Source: an uncultured Treponema sp. (GTDB lineage Bacteria > Spirochaetota > Spirochaetia > Treponematales > Treponemataceae). Taken from it: DNA of 64,000 nt. The notes below the pieces were generated by a model, which did no database searches, had not been told where the DNA came from, and worked only from the letters and a program-made list of their open reading frames with translations. Positions 8,388 to 17,177 of this stretch are shown here, piece after piece. A program made the position numbers and the translations under genes. The stretch covers positions 20,563-84,562 of the forward strand of contig CALFIX010000059.1 of NCBI GenBank assembly GCA_937877515.1, given 5' to 3'. Each line of letters starts with the position of its first letter. The first letter of the stretch is position 1.

Positions 8388-9568
8388 TGACTCGTCATAT
8401 TAAGACACTGCTCTCCTGTTTTCATTCTTCCTCAAAGCCTCTTTGCAAAGAAGAAATAAAAAAAACAGGAGAAGCTCTTTTAGCATTACAACGCGGGCTA
8501 ACAGGAAATAGAACTCTTGCTGGTAATGGTTATATGCAAGATAAAAATTTCTTAGGCGCCTATCTTTTGTATTATTGGCCGTCTACCTATGTTCAGTTGG
8601 AATGGATTCTAAAAAAAATTAGTCGTTCTATGGAATTTAAACAGTCGGTTTCTGTGTTAGATGTTGGTTCTGGTCCAGGGCCTGCAAGTGCTGCCGTTTG
8701 TGATTTTATTAATGAAAAAAATAATAATAGTCATATAGATTTAACACTTTTTGATTCAAGTGAGAAAGCTTTAGACTTAGCAAAGAAAATTTTCTTATTA
8801 GATTTTAAAAATGTAAATGTTAAAGTAAAAAAGGTAAATTTAGAAAATCAAAAAAATGTTTTAGAATCAATAGAAAAAAATAAAAAATACGACGTTATTG
8901 TAATGAGTCACGCCTTAAATGAATTGTGGAAAGAAAAAGATAATGCCGTAAATTTAAGATTTGAGTTTTTAAAAGTACTTTGTGAAAATTTATGTGATGA
9001 AGGTATTTTAATTTTAAATGAACCTGCGCTATTAAAAACGAGTCGTTCGTTAATTGCATTAAAGGATTTGCTTTGTAAAAAAAAATTTTCTGTCGTTTCA
9101 CCATGTTGTTTTTTTGAAGAAAATGTTTACTCCTGCCCTGCCCTATTGTCTGGAGAAAATCAAACTTGTCATGCTGCATTTGAATGGAATCTTACAGAAC
9201 CAGTTCTTTCGCTTTCTAAGTATGCACATCTTGACCGGGAGCAAGTAAAGATGAGTTATTTTGTGTTTAGAAAAAATAGAAAACAGGAAATCTGCTCTAC
9301 ATTTAATATAAATTCAGAAAGCTTTCAGGGAGTTGTTGTAAGTGATGGAATGTTAAATAAAAGTGGTCGTGTTCGTTATTTAATTTGTAACGGTAAAGAA
9401 CGTATTCCTGTTTCTGCAAAAAAAGATAGCGCTTATGCACAGTCTATAAATTTTTTTAAGTTAAAGCGATATGACAAAGTTGAGTTTAAAAATCTTGAGG
9501 TAAGAGGGGAAAGTCAAACTAAAGCATTTGGCATAAAAGAAGGTACGACGCTAAAATTACTTTTCTAG
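8387..9568 (+). CDS. Rsm22-family methyltransferase-like ribosome assembly protein
   Basis: The 393-residue product has a SAM-binding motif VLDVGSGPGPASAAV near residue 93, LTLFDSSEKALDLAK as the next acidic strand, and DVIVMSHALNEL as motif IV. The later region has clustered cysteines (SPCC, then YSCPAL, then QTCH) in the arrangement that binds an iron-sulfur cluster in Rsm22/METTL17 proteins, which act on small ribosomal subunit assembly. The assignment rests on this combination. Whether it methylates anything is unclear for the family. Translation is coupled to hslO by TAATG. The 3' end overlaps the convergent araC-type gene by 12 bases. Confidence 0.75.
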   Translation: MTRHIKTLLSCFHSSSKPLCKEEIKKTGEALLALQRGLTGNRTLAGNGYMQDKNFLGAYLLYYWPSTYVQLEWILKKISRSMEFKQSVSVLDVGSGPGPASAAVCDFINEKNNNSHIDLTLFDSSEKALDLAKKIFLLDFKNVNVKVKKVNLENQKNVLESIEKNKKYDVIVMSHALNELWKEKDNAVNLRFEFLKVLCENLCDEGILILNEPALLKTSRSLIALKDLLCKKKFSVVSPCCFFEENVYSCPALLSGENQTCHAAFEWNLTEPVLSLSKYAHLDREQVKMSYFVFRKNRKQEICSTFNINSESFQGVVVSDGMLNKSGRVRYLICNGKERIPVSAKKDSAYAQSINFFKLKRYDKVEFKNLEVRGESQTKAFGIKEGTTLKLLF

Positions 9569-10567
9569 AGTATTTCCTACTTTTTTTCCTTCAGAAATAT
9601 CTGCACCAATACTGTTTGCCTGACCATTTTTTATCGGGTCAAAGTTGCGGTATTTAAGAGGTGTCATTCCTTTATAGCGACGGAATGTTTTTATAAAGTA
9701 AGAAAAATCATTAAAGCCACAGTTATAAGCAATATCAGGCAGCTTATCTTCTGTTTCTCTAAGAAGTGCGCAAGCTTTGTTAATTCTAAACCAGTTAAGG
9801 TATTCTATAGGACTTTTTTCTGTCATTTCGCGGAAGATGCGGCAGAAATATTTTGGAGAAAGTCCTGCCATGTCTGACATTTGTTGTAGTGTTAAATCCT
9901 GATCATAGTTTTTACGTATAAGATTTAAAACCTGCTCAAGTTGTTCTTCTCGTACTCGTTTATGATTTGGAACAATTTTTCTTTCTGTGTAAAGTTGTTC
10001 ACGCTGAATAAGTCCAAAAATAATCTGCAAGTACCCGCAGGTAATCAGTTCAAGTCCAGAGGGATGAGCTTTTATGGTTTGGAAAAGCCTGTCAACGACT
10101 TCCATAATTTGTTTGTTCTGAGGTTTAGCTTCTATTTTATCATTTAGAATGACGGTGTTAGTTACTATATTATTCAAGAAAATATCAGAAGCAAATCCGT
10201 GGCGACGAATCATTTCTATGTCAAAAACAATAGATTCATAAAGAGCTTGCCCTTTGTCTTGTGCATCACCATGAACAAGTTTTCCAGGAATTATGCAGAT
10301 GTCATTTTTTTCCAGGTGCACCTCATGGTCAGTAAGAAACAGATTATAAGTTCCAGAAATAACGTGTATAAGTTCAAATTCTTTGTGCCAGTGTAACCAC
10401 AAGTCATAATATGGATTTACGGTATTACAAAGGTTGTACTGGAGAGGATAAACAACAGAGCCGCGTTGCTGGCTTTCCATAACAGGGACTTGTTCTTCTA
10501 GAGGAATAAATTTTCTACGTGTTTCCTTCTCAGGATGAATTGTAACTGTTTCTAATACTTTCGTCAT
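9557..10567 (-). CDS. AraC-family transcriptional regulator
   Basis: A 336-residue regulator with an N-terminal cupin-like sugar-sensing domain (HWHKEFELIHVISGTYNLFL, then NDICIIPGKLVHG) and a C-terminal double helix-turn-helix from about residue 215. Recognisable pieces there are LTLQQMSDMAGLSPKYFCRIFREMTEKSP and IAYNCGFNDFSYFIKTFRRYKGMTP. It is divergently transcribed from the GH31 alpha-glucosidase over a 58-base gap with overlapping promoters, the usual layout for a local activator. Likely target: the GH31 gene and perhaps the GH13 gene. The effector is unknown. The start has no Shine-Dalgarno and follows its -10 box closely. Confidence 0.88.
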   Translation of the reverse strand: MTKVLETVTIHPEKETRRKFIPLEEQVPVMESQQRGSVVYPLQYNLCNTVNPYYDLWLHWHKEFELIHVISGTYNLFLTDHEVHLEKNDICIIPGKLVHGDAQDKGQALYESIVFDIEMIRRHGFASDIFLNNIVTNTVILNDKIEAKPQNKQIMEVVDRLFQTIKAHPSGLELITCGYLQIIFGLIQREQLYTERKIVPNHKRVREEQLEQVLNLIRKNYDQDLTLQQMSDMAGLSPKYFCRIFREMTEKSPIEYLNWFRINKACALLRETEDKLPDIAYNCGFNDFSYFIKTFRRYKGMTPLKYRNFDPIKNGQANSIGADISEGKKVGNTLEK

Positions 10568-10579
10568 ATTTTTACAAGA

Positions 10580-10618
10580 ATTATATCACTATTCAAAATG
10601 ATTTATCAAGAATATAAT
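10580..10618. promoter_or_regulatory. Divergent overlapping promoters of araC-type gene and GH31 gene
   Basis: On the minus strand TTGATA (complement of 10604-10609) and TATAAT (complement of 10580-10585) are 18 bases apart and drive the regulator. On the plus strand TATAAT at 10613-10618 lies only seven bases before the GH31 ATG and has no good -35, which fits activator dependence. Both transcripts would have almost no leader. Confidence 0.55.
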
Positions 10619-10625
10619 TTCATGT

Positions 10626-12668
10626 ATGGTGAAAAAAATTTCATTTGGAAAACCAGTCTTTACTGGTGCTGTGGTCGAGGAAATACCTCTGGAAAACTCA
10701 AAAGAGCTTGGATATGGACAGATTGTTTCTGAGGAACCTTTCAAATGGTGCTATACTTTAGAAAAGTCTGACATAGTATACGGCTTAGGAGAGAGCGTTC
10801 GTGGCATAAATAAGCGGGGTTATAAGTATGTAAGCTGGTGTTCGGATGTTCCAAATCAGCATGACAATACTCCAAGTATGTATGGTGCTCATAATTTTGT
10901 TATTGTGTTTGGTAAAGAAATATTTGCTTTATTTTTTGACACAGCAAGCCGCATTACTTTTGATATTGGTTGGACAGATTACGATACATTTACTGTTACA
11001 TCAGAAGATACTGGCGTAGATGTTTATGTAATTACTCCAGAGAATAAAAAAGATACAACTGCACAAAAACTTACTTTTGTCACAAAAGAATTTCGCAATC
11101 TTATAGGACAGAGTTATATACCGCCTCTGTGGGCATTTGGTTACCAGCAGAGTCGCTGGGGGTATCGTACAGAAGAAGATGTACGTAATGTAGTAAAAAA
11201 ATATAGAGACTTAGGTTTGCCACTAGATTCAGTTTGTCTTGATATTGACTACATGGAAGAATACAAAGACTTTACTGTAGATAAAGAAAAATTTCCTGAT
11301 TTTAAAAAGTTAAATGAAGATTTAGCTGCACAGGGAATTCATCTTATACCAATCATAGATGCTGGCGTAAAAATAAAAGATGGCTATGACATTTATGAAG
11401 AAGGAAAAGCAAACGGTTACTTTGTAACAAAAGAAAACGGAGAATTATTTTCTGCAGGTGTATGGCCGGGACGTTCTCATTTTACAGATTTCTTTAACGA
11501 CAAAGCTCGAGCCTGGTTTGGTGATAAATATAGAATACTCACAGAGCAAGGTATAGAAGGCTTCTGGAATGATATGAATGAGCCTGCAATGTTTTATTCT
11601 GATGAAAGTTTAAAAGCTGTATTTGAAAAAATAAAAAGTTATGAAGGAAAGAACTTAGATATAAATTCGTTCTTTTCATTTAGCGACCTCTCTGGAAGTA
11701 CTTTTAACAGGCAGGATGATTATGAAAGATTTTATCATACTATGCCTCATAAAAAAGCTGATGAAAGTGTAGAGAATGCAAAAAAAATTCAGCATTCAAA
11801 AATACATAATCTTTATGGTGCATGGATGACACGTGCAGCCGGAGAGGGGTTAAAACGTATAAGTCCAGAAAAACGCATGCTTATTTATTCACGAGCAAGT
11901 ACTATTGGTGCACATCGTTACGGTGGTATATGGCAAGGTGATAATGCTTCAACATGGGCTCATCTTTTAATGGAAATAAAAATGCTTCCAAGCCTAAATA
12001 TGTGTGGTTTCCTTTATAATGGAGCTGACATTGGTGGATTTGGGGACAGTACAACAAGAGATCTTTTAATGAGGTGGCTTTCGTTAGGAGTTTTTACACC
12101 TCTTATGCGAAATCATTCTGCATGGAATACAAGGGAGCAGGAGTGTTATGCTTTTAAAGATCCTCAGGATTTTAAAAGCATTTTAGATTTGCGCTATGCA
12201 CTGCTTCCTTATATTTACAGTGAGTTTGTAAAATGTGCCTGCAACGCAGAACTTTATATTCGGCCCTTAAGTTTTGATTTTGCAGAAGATAAACGCGTTC
12301 TTTCAATAGAAGACCAGCTTATGGTTGGCGAAGGAATTATGATTGCTCCTGTGTATACACAAAATGCTGCAGGACGTTATGTTTATTTACCAGAGCCTAT
12401 GACCTTGGTTAGATGGGAAAACAGTAAGCAAACTACAAAAATGTTAAAGAAGGGTGACCACTTTATAGAAGTCCCAGAAGAAAGTGTGGTGTTCTTTGTT
12501 CGTAACAAAAAACTCGTTCCACTTGCAAAACCTGCTCTCTGTTCTAAAGATGTTTCTTTTGAAAATTTTAGCTTTGTAGGAAATGGAAAAACTTATGAGC
12601 TTTATAAAGATGACGGTTATACACGTAATATAAACTTAGAAAAAGGAATAAAAATCTTAAAAAGATAA
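10626..12668 (+). CDS. Intracellular GH31 alpha-glucosidase
   Basis: Hydrolyses terminal alpha-linked glucose residues, probably from malto- or isomalto-oligosaccharides. There is no signal peptide, so it acts on imported sugar. The 680 residues contain the GH31 barrel motifs: the substrate strand CLDIDYMEEYKDFTVD, the nucleophile Asp316 in WNDMNEP and the acid/base Asp439 in WQGDNAS, followed by LGVFTPLMRNHS. The -1 subsite strand is the ordinary alpha-glucosidase type, not the R-x-x-W form of sulfoquinovosidases; alpha-xylosidase activity is less likely. It sits between the divergent AraC regulator and the convergent GH13 enzyme. No ribosome site precedes the ATG. Confidence 0.88.
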   Translation: MVKKISFGKPVFTGAVVEEIPLENSKELGYGQIVSEEPFKWCYTLEKSDIVYGLGESVRGINKRGYKYVSWCSDVPNQHDNTPSMYGAHNFVIVFGKEIFALFFDTASRITFDIGWTDYDTFTVTSEDTGVDVYVITPENKKDTTAQKLTFVTKEFRNLIGQSYIPPLWAFGYQQSRWGYRTEEDVRNVVKKYRDLGLPLDSVCLDIDYMEEYKDFTVDKEKFPDFKKLNEDLAAQGIHLIPIIDAGVKIKDGYDIYEEGKANGYFVTKENGELFSAGVWPGRSHFTDFFNDKARAWFGDKYRILTEQGIEGFWNDMNEPAMFYSDESLKAVFEKIKSYEGKNLDINSFFSFSDLSGSTFNRQDDYERFYHTMPHKKADESVENAKKIQHSKIHNLYGAWMTRAAGEGLKRISPEKRMLIYSRASTIGAHRYGGIWQGDNASTWAHLLMEIKMLPSLNMCGFLYNGADIGGFGDSTTRDLLMRWLSLGVFTPLMRNHSAWNTREQECYAFKDPQDFKSILDLRYALLPYIYSEFVKCACNAELYIRPLSFDFAEDKRVLSIEDQLMVGEGIMIAPVYTQNAAGRYVYLPEPMTLVRWENSKQTTKMLKKGDHFIEVPEESVVFFVRNKKLVPLAKPALCSKDVSFENFSFVGNGKTYELYKDDGYTRNINLEKGIKILKR

Positions 12669-12698
12669 AGGCTTCGTGTAAAAACACTACCAGTTAAG

Positions 12699-12757
12699 AC
12701 CGAACGAAGAGAGTGACAGAATATATAGCTTTCATCATTAAACTTCGTTCGGTTTTT
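12699..12757 (+). terminator. Long-loop hairpin terminator after the GH31 gene
   Basis: ACCGAACGAAG at 12699-12709 pairs perfectly with CTTCGTTCGGT at 12743-12753, and TTTTT follows. The loop is 33 bases, long for an intrinsic terminator, but the 11-bp stem and T-run are clear. It lies between two convergent genes. Confidence 0.7.
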
Positions 12758-12759
12758 AT

Positions 12760-14538
12760 TTAATCTAAAATTTTAACAACAAAACCGTCTGGTAAGATTT
12801 TATTGTCAGCAAAAAGATTGCTTACCAAAATTTTTCCATCAGAAAAATCTTCAGGGAGAACATATTCTTCTTCACTAAAGTTTGCTGCAAAAAGAATACG
12901 TTCATTATTTGCAGCATCATCTTTTATTAAAAGCATAATGCGACTTTTTTCTGAAACCTTATCATTATAAATAAAGTTTATAGAGTTGCATGTAAGGGCA
13001 GGGTGTTCTTTTCTTGCTTTTATAAGAGCAGAAAAAATATTAAGTTCTTCCTTGTATTCTCCGTTTTCAATTTCTTTCCATGGCATACATCTGCGACAGT
13101 CGGGGTCATGCTTACCCTTTAATAAGACTTCTGTACCATAGTAAATGCATGTAGAGCCAGGAATCATAAATAGTAAGGCAAACTCTTGTAATGTGGTATT
13201 GCGATTTCCTGTTTTTGTAATTAAGCGAATTGTGTCGTGGCTATCTAACTGATTTAACAAAACTTTTTCTGTTTGCTCGTAATACATTGTAAGGCAAAGA
13301 TTAAGTTGTTCCTGGAAATTTTTTACGCTAAGAGATTTATCTTCTGCAAAGTCTGTAATTGCAGTACGTAATGGATAATTTATTACAGAGTCAAATTCAT
13401 CTCCTCGAAGCCAAGGTAATGCATGATTCCAAATTTCTCCAACAATAAAGAAGTCCGGTTTTAATGCACGCATTGCTCTATGTAAATCTTTACAAAGTTC
13501 ATGAGAAATTTCATTTGCTACATCAAGGCGTAATGCATCTATTCCATAATCTTGAACCCAGTGAGTACAAACGTTTACAACGTATTCTCTTACTTCTGGA
13601 TTATTTGTATTTAGTTTTGGCATATAATCAGTAAGTGCAAAAGAAAAGAATTTTCCTTTACTTGCAGCATCAGTTGGATGGTCGGCAAAGTTAAAATCTT
13701 TTATCATGTACCAGGAAGCGTACTTTGAGTTTTCTCTATTTTTAATAACATCCTGCCATGCAAAAAAATCCCAACCGGAGTGATTAAATACTCCGTCTAA
13801 CATAACACGCATTCCTTTTTCATGTGCACTCTGAACGAGTTCTTTCATATCTTCTCGGGTTCCAAATTCCGGATCAATTTGAAGATAATCAGTTGTGTCG
13901 TATTTATGCTGTGAGTGAGAAAGATTTACCGGGTTTAAATAAAGTCCATTTATGCCTAATTTTTTAAGATAGTCCAGTTTGTCTATAATTCCACGAAGGT
14001 TTCCGCCATAGCGTTCTTCATTGCGTACTTCTTTTTCTGGTCCAGCCCAAGGAAGTAATGTGTGTGGGTCTTGAGGATTTATTCCATGTGCAAAACGGGC
14101 AGGAAAAATCTGGTACCAGACAGTTTGTGTTGCCCATTCAGGAACAGTACAAATATCTGCTTCATTCATCCAAGGAAAAATAAATTGAACATGCTCTTCT
14201 GGACTTTTTTCGTTAGCTTCAAAAAAACCATCTTCAAAAAAATATTTTGTTTCGTTAGCATCAGAAAGTTCAAAATAGTAACGGCATCTTTTAAAAGGTG
14301 GCATTATTGTAGTTGACCATATAAAATGACTTTGAGTTTCATGTTTTTCTACAAGTTCTAGTTTTTGACATCTCCAAGTCCATTTACCGTTTATATTGTC
14401 GCTTAAAAATGGGTCGCCCCAAATAATGAAAACTTTTTGAATATCTTTTCCTGTTTGTAATGAAAGTTTTAAATGATCTTTAGAAAGAGGGTAGCAAAAA
14501 GTGTCATAAGCATGATGGCTTACGGATGCGTAATTCAT
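12760..14538 (-). CDS. GH13 neopullulanase / cyclomaltodextrinase-type alpha-amylase
   Basis: Cleaves cyclodextrins, pullulan or maltodextrins inside the cell; no signal peptide. The N-terminal 120 residues look like the CBM34-type domain of GH13_20 enzymes. The barrel begins with VWYQIFPARFAHG and has GVFNHSGWDFFAW, the nucleophile Asp339 in LRLDVANE, the acid/base Glu368 in VGEIW and the third acid Asp435 in LDSHDT. I prefer ATG 14538 because GGAG lies six bases upstream; an in-frame ATG at 14550 would add four residues and place that GGAG inside the coding region. It converges with the GH31 gene and probably feeds it short glucans. Confidence 0.88.
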   Translation of the reverse strand: MNYASVSHHAYDTFCYPLSKDHLKLSLQTGKDIQKVFIIWGDPFLSDNINGKWTWRCQKLELVEKHETQSHFIWSTTIMPPFKRCRYYFELSDANETKYFFEDGFFEANEKSPEEHVQFIFPWMNEADICTVPEWATQTVWYQIFPARFAHGINPQDPHTLLPWAGPEKEVRNEERYGGNLRGIIDKLDYLKKLGINGLYLNPVNLSHSQHKYDTTDYLQIDPEFGTREDMKELVQSAHEKGMRVMLDGVFNHSGWDFFAWQDVIKNRENSKYASWYMIKDFNFADHPTDAASKGKFFSFALTDYMPKLNTNNPEVREYVVNVCTHWVQDYGIDALRLDVANEISHELCKDLHRAMRALKPDFFIVGEIWNHALPWLRGDEFDSVINYPLRTAITDFAEDKSLSVKNFQEQLNLCLTMYYEQTEKVLLNQLDSHDTIRLITKTGNRNTTLQEFALLFMIPGSTCIYYGTEVLLKGKHDPDCRRCMPWKEIENGEYKEELNIFSALIKARKEHPALTCNSINFIYNDKVSEKSRIMLLIKDDAANNERILFAANFSEEEYVLPEDFSDGKILVSNLFADNKILPDGFVVKILD

Positions 14539-14809
14539 AAATTTCTCCATGGGTAGGAAAAGCCCAGCCTGATTATATTATTGTTGATAGGTTCCAAAAT
14601 GCACTTTAATAGCTGAATATCGTGACTTTTAGAATTTACCGCATAAATTATAGCTCAAATTTTTTTTAATTCGTAATAAAAAAGAATGAATTTTTATAAT
14701 AAAAGTATTAATAACGAGATTTTATTGCAGATAAATTTTAAATTTGTTAATTATTTAAGTTTGATTAAAAGTTGCAAACAGGTTGAACGATTATGCATAA
14801 CTAAGGAAT

Positions 14810-14934
14810 TCCTTGTAAAATGCCGAAAAATAAAAAGCACACACAGAACCGGAAGCGTAAAGAAAACCTTGAACCTTAAGAGTAACAAAGTAAGCTTTAC
14901 GTGCCTCTTGCACTGCATGTGCTCTTTACAAGGA
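14810..14934. ncRNA. Candidate structured RNA of unknown family
   Basis: Three nested stems can form. TCCTTGTAAA (14810-14819) pairs with TTTACAAGGA (14925-14934), ten pairs. AGCACA (14836-14841) pairs with TGTGCT (14918-14923). GCGTAAAG (14855-14862) pairs with CTTTACGT (14895-14902) with one G-U, and CTTA/TAAG stacks inside it. Base composition is higher in G+C than the flanks. I do not recognise it as tmRNA, RNase P, SRP RNA or a common riboswitch, and the strand is undecided. It could be chance pairing. Confidence 0.3.
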
Positions 14935-15030
14935 TGTATTTAACGATACATTTCGTATTTAAAATACATAATTTTGCAAAAAATGTCAATAAATGTAAGA
15001 AAATTCAATAAATTTCTTTGTTTGTTGCAT

Positions 15031-15051
15031 TTAGTTAAGAGTGTTAATTAA
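15031..15051. promoter_or_regulatory. ROK-type operator-like palindrome (weaker copy) before the SpoIIE gene
   Basis: The right half is TGTTAATTAA, identical to the half-sites at 25601-25610 and 29773-29782. The left half TTAGTTAAGA matches the inverse at eight of ten positions around a central G at 15041. It lies just upstream of the -35 box of the following promoter (TTGTAA at 15057-15062, TACAAT at 15080-15085, 17-base spacer), unlike the other two sites, which overlap the transcription start. Confidence 0.45.
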
Positions 15052-15106
15052 TTTTCTTGTAAATTTATTTCTAGAAGTTTACAATAGATAAAAAAAGGAT
15101 GGTCAA

Positions 15107-17152
15107 ATGAAAAATCTAAAACACACAATTTGGACAACTTTAATTTTGTCTTTTATTTGTGCTTTTTTTGTAAGCTGTGGTTCTGCTACAAATCGTAATT
15201 CACGCATTTTGCTTGATTCAGGCTGGTCTTATTCAATGGAAGACCCAATTAAAGATAATTTTACATTAAAGCCATTGGCAGATGGTGAAATTCTTGAACT
15301 TGAAAAGGTAAAAGAAATTGCAGAAAATGGTGGCGTTGGAGAAATTTACCTTGAAAAAAAATTTATAGTACCTTCTCAACTGCAAGGTAGAGATTTAGCT
15401 GTTTATTTAGGTCGTGTAACACTTGCAGATGAAACTTGGGTAAATAATATTTTTATTGGCAAATATGGACGATTTAGTCCTAAAGAATTTTCTGCCTGGA
15501 ATATGGCTCGTTGTTATTCTATTCCTGCAAAATATTTACATGCCGGTGAAAATACTTTGCGTGTAAAAGTTTGTGTAGATGGTGAAGGTTCTTTAGGCGC
15601 CAATATGTTTATTGGTCTTTTGGATGATGCAAACGCTGTGGCAACTCGCGAAAACTTCTGGCACAGTAAGATAAATCTTTTGTTTGCATTTTTTATGATA
15701 ATCATAGCTTTTTATCACTTGATTATTTATATAAGACGTCCTGTCGATAAAGAAAATATTTTCTTTGCACTTTTGAATTTTGTTTCTGTTTTCTACATTC
15801 TTATTTATTTTATTTACGAGATTCCAGATCTTCCAAGAGAAAGAGCAAATTTCTTGTTGTATCAAAAAATATTCTCTAGTGGACTTCCATTCTTCTTACC
15901 ATTCCTTACAACATCATTTGTAAACGCTTTCTTAAAGAGAAAAGAAAGAAAAGTTATGTTGTGGATTCGTCTTGCATTTTTGATAATTCCGGTTTTGATA
16001 GTTTTATTTATGCCAAATTATCCGGCATTAAAGAAAATTACAGCACCTCTTATGACAATGCTTATTCCACCAATGCTTTATATTATAGCTTTGCTTTTAA
16101 AACACTTGTTCCAGAAAGACTGGAAAGTTGTTCCTCTTATTTTAGGATTTTCTCCTTTAGTTTTATGCTTTGCTTTAGATCTTATTTTACATAATGCACT
16201 TAAGCTAGATAATGTTCCTTATTTTACACCAATGGGATGGCAGTTTGTTATTATTGGTCTTTTGTTTATTATGGCAAACCGTTTTGCTGCAAGTACAAAC
16301 GAAGCTGAATATCTTAATACACACCTTGAAAAAGAAGTAAAAGATAGAACACGAGAACTTTCTGAAGCAAATACAGAGTTGGAAGCTGCAAAGTTTAGAG
16401 CAGATCGTGATATGGATCTTGCAGTTCATGTTCAGCAGAGTTTCTATGTAAATAAAGCTCCTATAGTTGACGGTTGGGATATTGCTTATACCTTCCAGCC
16501 TATGTCTGGTGTTTCTGGTGACTTATATGACTTTTATACTGATGGAAGAACTTTTAAGGGCTTAGGTCTTTTTGATATTTCTGGTCATGGTATAGCATCC
16601 GGTCTTGTTGCAATGCTTGCTAAAGTTATTATGGACAGAAAGTTTAAAGAAGGATACAAGGAACCTCTTAATCATGTTATGGATAGCATTAACCGCGACA
16701 TGGTAGAGTCAAAAGGTGATATAGAAAATTACATGACCGGTGTTTTATTTAGATTCACTGGTAATAAAGTTGAATATATTAATGCCGGTCATCCAAAAGT
16801 ATTTGTTCGCACGGCAAACGACGGTAAGGTTGTACCTATTATGCTTCCAAATTCTGATAATGATAATTCAGGTGGATTGGTTGGTATTTCTGGTCTTGCT
16901 CCATCATTTAAGGTTATAGGTTTTAATTTGCGTCCTGGTGATGCAATGCTTATTTACACTGACTGTCTGTATGAGTCTCGTAACATTGAAGGCGAAGAAA
17001 TGACACAAGATGGCGTTCAAAAAATGTTTAGTAATGTTACAGGTGTAACAGCAAATGACAAGTTAAAAGATGTTCTTAATCAGTTTAATTCATTTACAAA
17101 GGGAGTTCCTTTGCGCGATGATTTAACAGTTATTGTTGTTCAGAAAAAATAA
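15107..17152 (+). CDS. Membrane sensor with 7TM domain and SpoIIE-type PP2C phosphatase
   Basis: Predicted to sense an extracytoplasmic signal and dephosphorylate a partner, typically an anti-anti-sigma (STAS) protein. The leader ends in a possible lipobox at Cys24 (FVSC). Residues about 40-180 form a beta-rich outer domain like the 7TMR-DISM sensors or a GH2-type jelly roll (VAVYLGR-like strand, SIPAKYLHAGENTLRVKV). Seven membrane segments span about 190-395, then a short coiled coil (THLEKEVKDRTRELSEANTE). The PP2C domain starts near 445 with DLAVHVQQSFY, SGVSGDLYDF (metal Asp), GLFDISGHG and ends DDLTVIVV. An AAGGA site supports the start. No partner STAS or kinase gene is nearby. Confidence 0.85.
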   Translation: MKNLKHTIWTTLILSFICAFFVSCGSATNRNSRILLDSGWSYSMEDPIKDNFTLKPLADGEILELEKVKEIAENGGVGEIYLEKKFIVPSQLQGRDLAVYLGRVTLADETWVNNIFIGKYGRFSPKEFSAWNMARCYSIPAKYLHAGENTLRVKVCVDGEGSLGANMFIGLLDDANAVATRENFWHSKINLLFAFFMIIIAFYHLIIYIRRPVDKENIFFALLNFVSVFYILIYFIYEIPDLPRERANFLLYQKIFSSGLPFFLPFLTTSFVNAFLKRKERKVMLWIRLAFLIIPVLIVLFMPNYPALKKITAPLMTMLIPPMLYIIALLLKHLFQKDWKVVPLILGFSPLVLCFALDLILHNALKLDNVPYFTPMGWQFVIIGLLFIMANRFAASTNEAEYLNTHLEKEVKDRTRELSEANTELEAAKFRADRDMDLAVHVQQSFYVNKAPIVDGWDIAYTFQPMSGVSGDLYDFYTDGRTFKGLGLFDISGHGIASGLVAMLAKVIMDRKFKEGYKEPLNHVMDSINRDMVESKGDIENYMTGVLFRFTGNKVEYINAGHPKVFVRTANDGKVVPIMLPNSDNDNSGGLVGISGLAPSFKVIGFNLRPGDAMLIYTDCLYESRNIEGEEMTQDGVQKMFSNVTGVTANDKLKDVLNQFNSFTKGVPLRDDLTVIVVQKK

Positions 17153-17177
17153 AATGTTAAAATAAAAGAGGTAAAAA

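Larger units (their letters stand above)
14551..15106. other. Gene-free stretch between the GH13 and SpoIIE genes
   Basis: 556 bases without a credible gene. The only longer frame (14686-14943, plus) encodes a basic, cysteine-scattered peptide with no family look. The stretch holds a minus-strand TATAAT (complement of 14572-14577) for the GH13 gene, a candidate structured RNA at 14810-14934, very AT-rich sequence at 14935-15030, an operator-like palindrome at 15031-15051 and the promoter of the SpoIIE gene at 15057-15085. Confidence 0.6.

Noticed and set aside
10626..12668. GH31 enzyme as the missing sulfoquinovosidase of the sulfo-TAL regulon
   Set aside because: Sulfoquinovosidases such as YihQ have an R-x-x-W sulfonate-binding motif in the substrate strand. 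This protein has the ordinary DIDYMEEYKDFT alpha-glucosidase strand, and its promoter lacks the shared operator.
14686..14943. Open frame of 85 codons in the gap before the SpoIIE gene
   Set aside because: No ribosome site, no recognisable domain, unusual composition, and it overlaps the nested stems of the candidate RNA.
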